A DNA stretch of 64,000 nt, taken from positions 1 through 64,000 of the forward strand of contig JAFEAQ010000015.1 of assembly GCA_018266295.1 (NCBI GenBank), read 5' to 3'. The DNA is from Bdellovibrionales bacterium (GTDB taxonomy: Bacteria; Bdellovibrionota; Bdellovibrionia; Bdellovibrionales; Bdellovibrionaceae). Shown piece by piece: positions 63,818-64,000 of this stretch. Each line of letters opens with the position of its first letter. Position 1 is the first letter of the stretch. The notes below the pieces were generated by a model. That model did no database searches, was not told the DNA's origin, and was given only the letters and a program-made list of their open reading frames with translations. The translations under genes and the position numbers were made by a program.

Positions 63818-64000
63818 ATGGAACATACTTCAACACAAGCAACAGGCGCTGACACAGGCGTTGTTGCGAATTCTATTTCTCAAGACCAAAACCAGGATAT
63901 CGGCCAGGGGCGCGGAGTCTACATCTCCACTTATGGCTGCCAGATGAACGTGAACGACACTGAGCGTATGTACAGCTTGCTCGAGATGTCGAACTTCACG
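63818..64000 (+). CDS. miaB: MiaB/methylthiotransferase-type enzyme (partial, 3' end outside window)
   Basis: The first 61 codons run to the window end. After a variable N-terminus, 'GVYISTYGCQMNVNDTERMY' matches the N-terminal UPF0004 domain, where the Cys of 'TYGCQMN' is a cluster ligand. This pattern fits MiaB, which adds the methylthio group to i6A37 in tRNA; RimO and MtaB are less likely because of QMN. AAAGGA precedes the ATG. Confidence 0.88.
   Translation, partial: MEHTSTQATGADTGVVANSISQDQNQDIGQGRGVYISTYGCQMNVNDTERMYSLLEMSNFT

Overview
The window reads as chromosomal DNA of a Gram-negative predatory bacterium of the Bdellovibrio type (Bdellovibrionota). This is inferred from the phage-fibre-like surface proteins, LptD, a TolC/MacAB exporter, many secreted or lipid-anchored proteins without wide homologues, a DUF6178 protein and a VKOR-DsbA fusion. 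No sequence search was possible, so the genus is an inference. Coding density is high, genes lie on both strands, and most starts have good AGGAG-type ribosome sites.

Layout. 1-7.3 kb: the 3' part of a giant repetitive fibre gene, followed 7 nt later by a secreted polyglycine-rich protein; together they resemble the fibre plus adhesin pair of T-even phages. 7.3-13 kb: metG, a secreted unknown with a siderophore-synthetase-like motif, a DMT transporter, an NADPH oxidoreductase and the initiator tRNA-fMet with a near-ideal promoter. 13-21.7 kb: a membrane-anchored unknown, two tandem secreted paralogues with Thr-Pro linkers, trhO, a DUF6178 gene and a small acidic protein. 21.9-25.2 kb: prfC and an ABC-2 exporter. 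25.3-30.7 kb: a classic translation cluster (ffh, rpsP, khpA, rimM, trmD, a SPOUT methyltransferase, rplS, rnhB, yraN). 30.7-44.5 kb: lptD, a STAS protein, a coiled-coil protein, VKOR-DsbA, a ChaN-like gene with a GYF_2 gene, HU, argS, a VWA lipoprotein and envelope proteins. 44.6-48.8 kb: a long coiled-coil protein, pyk and a cyclic-nucleotide-binding protein. 49-52.5 kb: small Cys-repeat secreted proteins, then a thiolase/scoA/scoB acetoacetate operon. 52.6-59 kb: an adhesin-like beta-helix protein, a histone-H1-like zinc protein and tolC-macA-macB. 59-64 kb: small secreted proteins, a RAYT-type transposase with nearby palindromes, map, a GNAT enzyme, an acidic-tailed protein and the start of a miaB-type gene.

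The housekeeping genes form ordinary blocks (translation, envelope, acetoacetate metabolism). The parts that may hold new biology are the fibre/polyglycine pair, the Thr-Pro paralogues, the histone-like zinc protein, the reduced MacA, the Cys-repeat secreted proteins and the structured DNA beside the RAYT gene.
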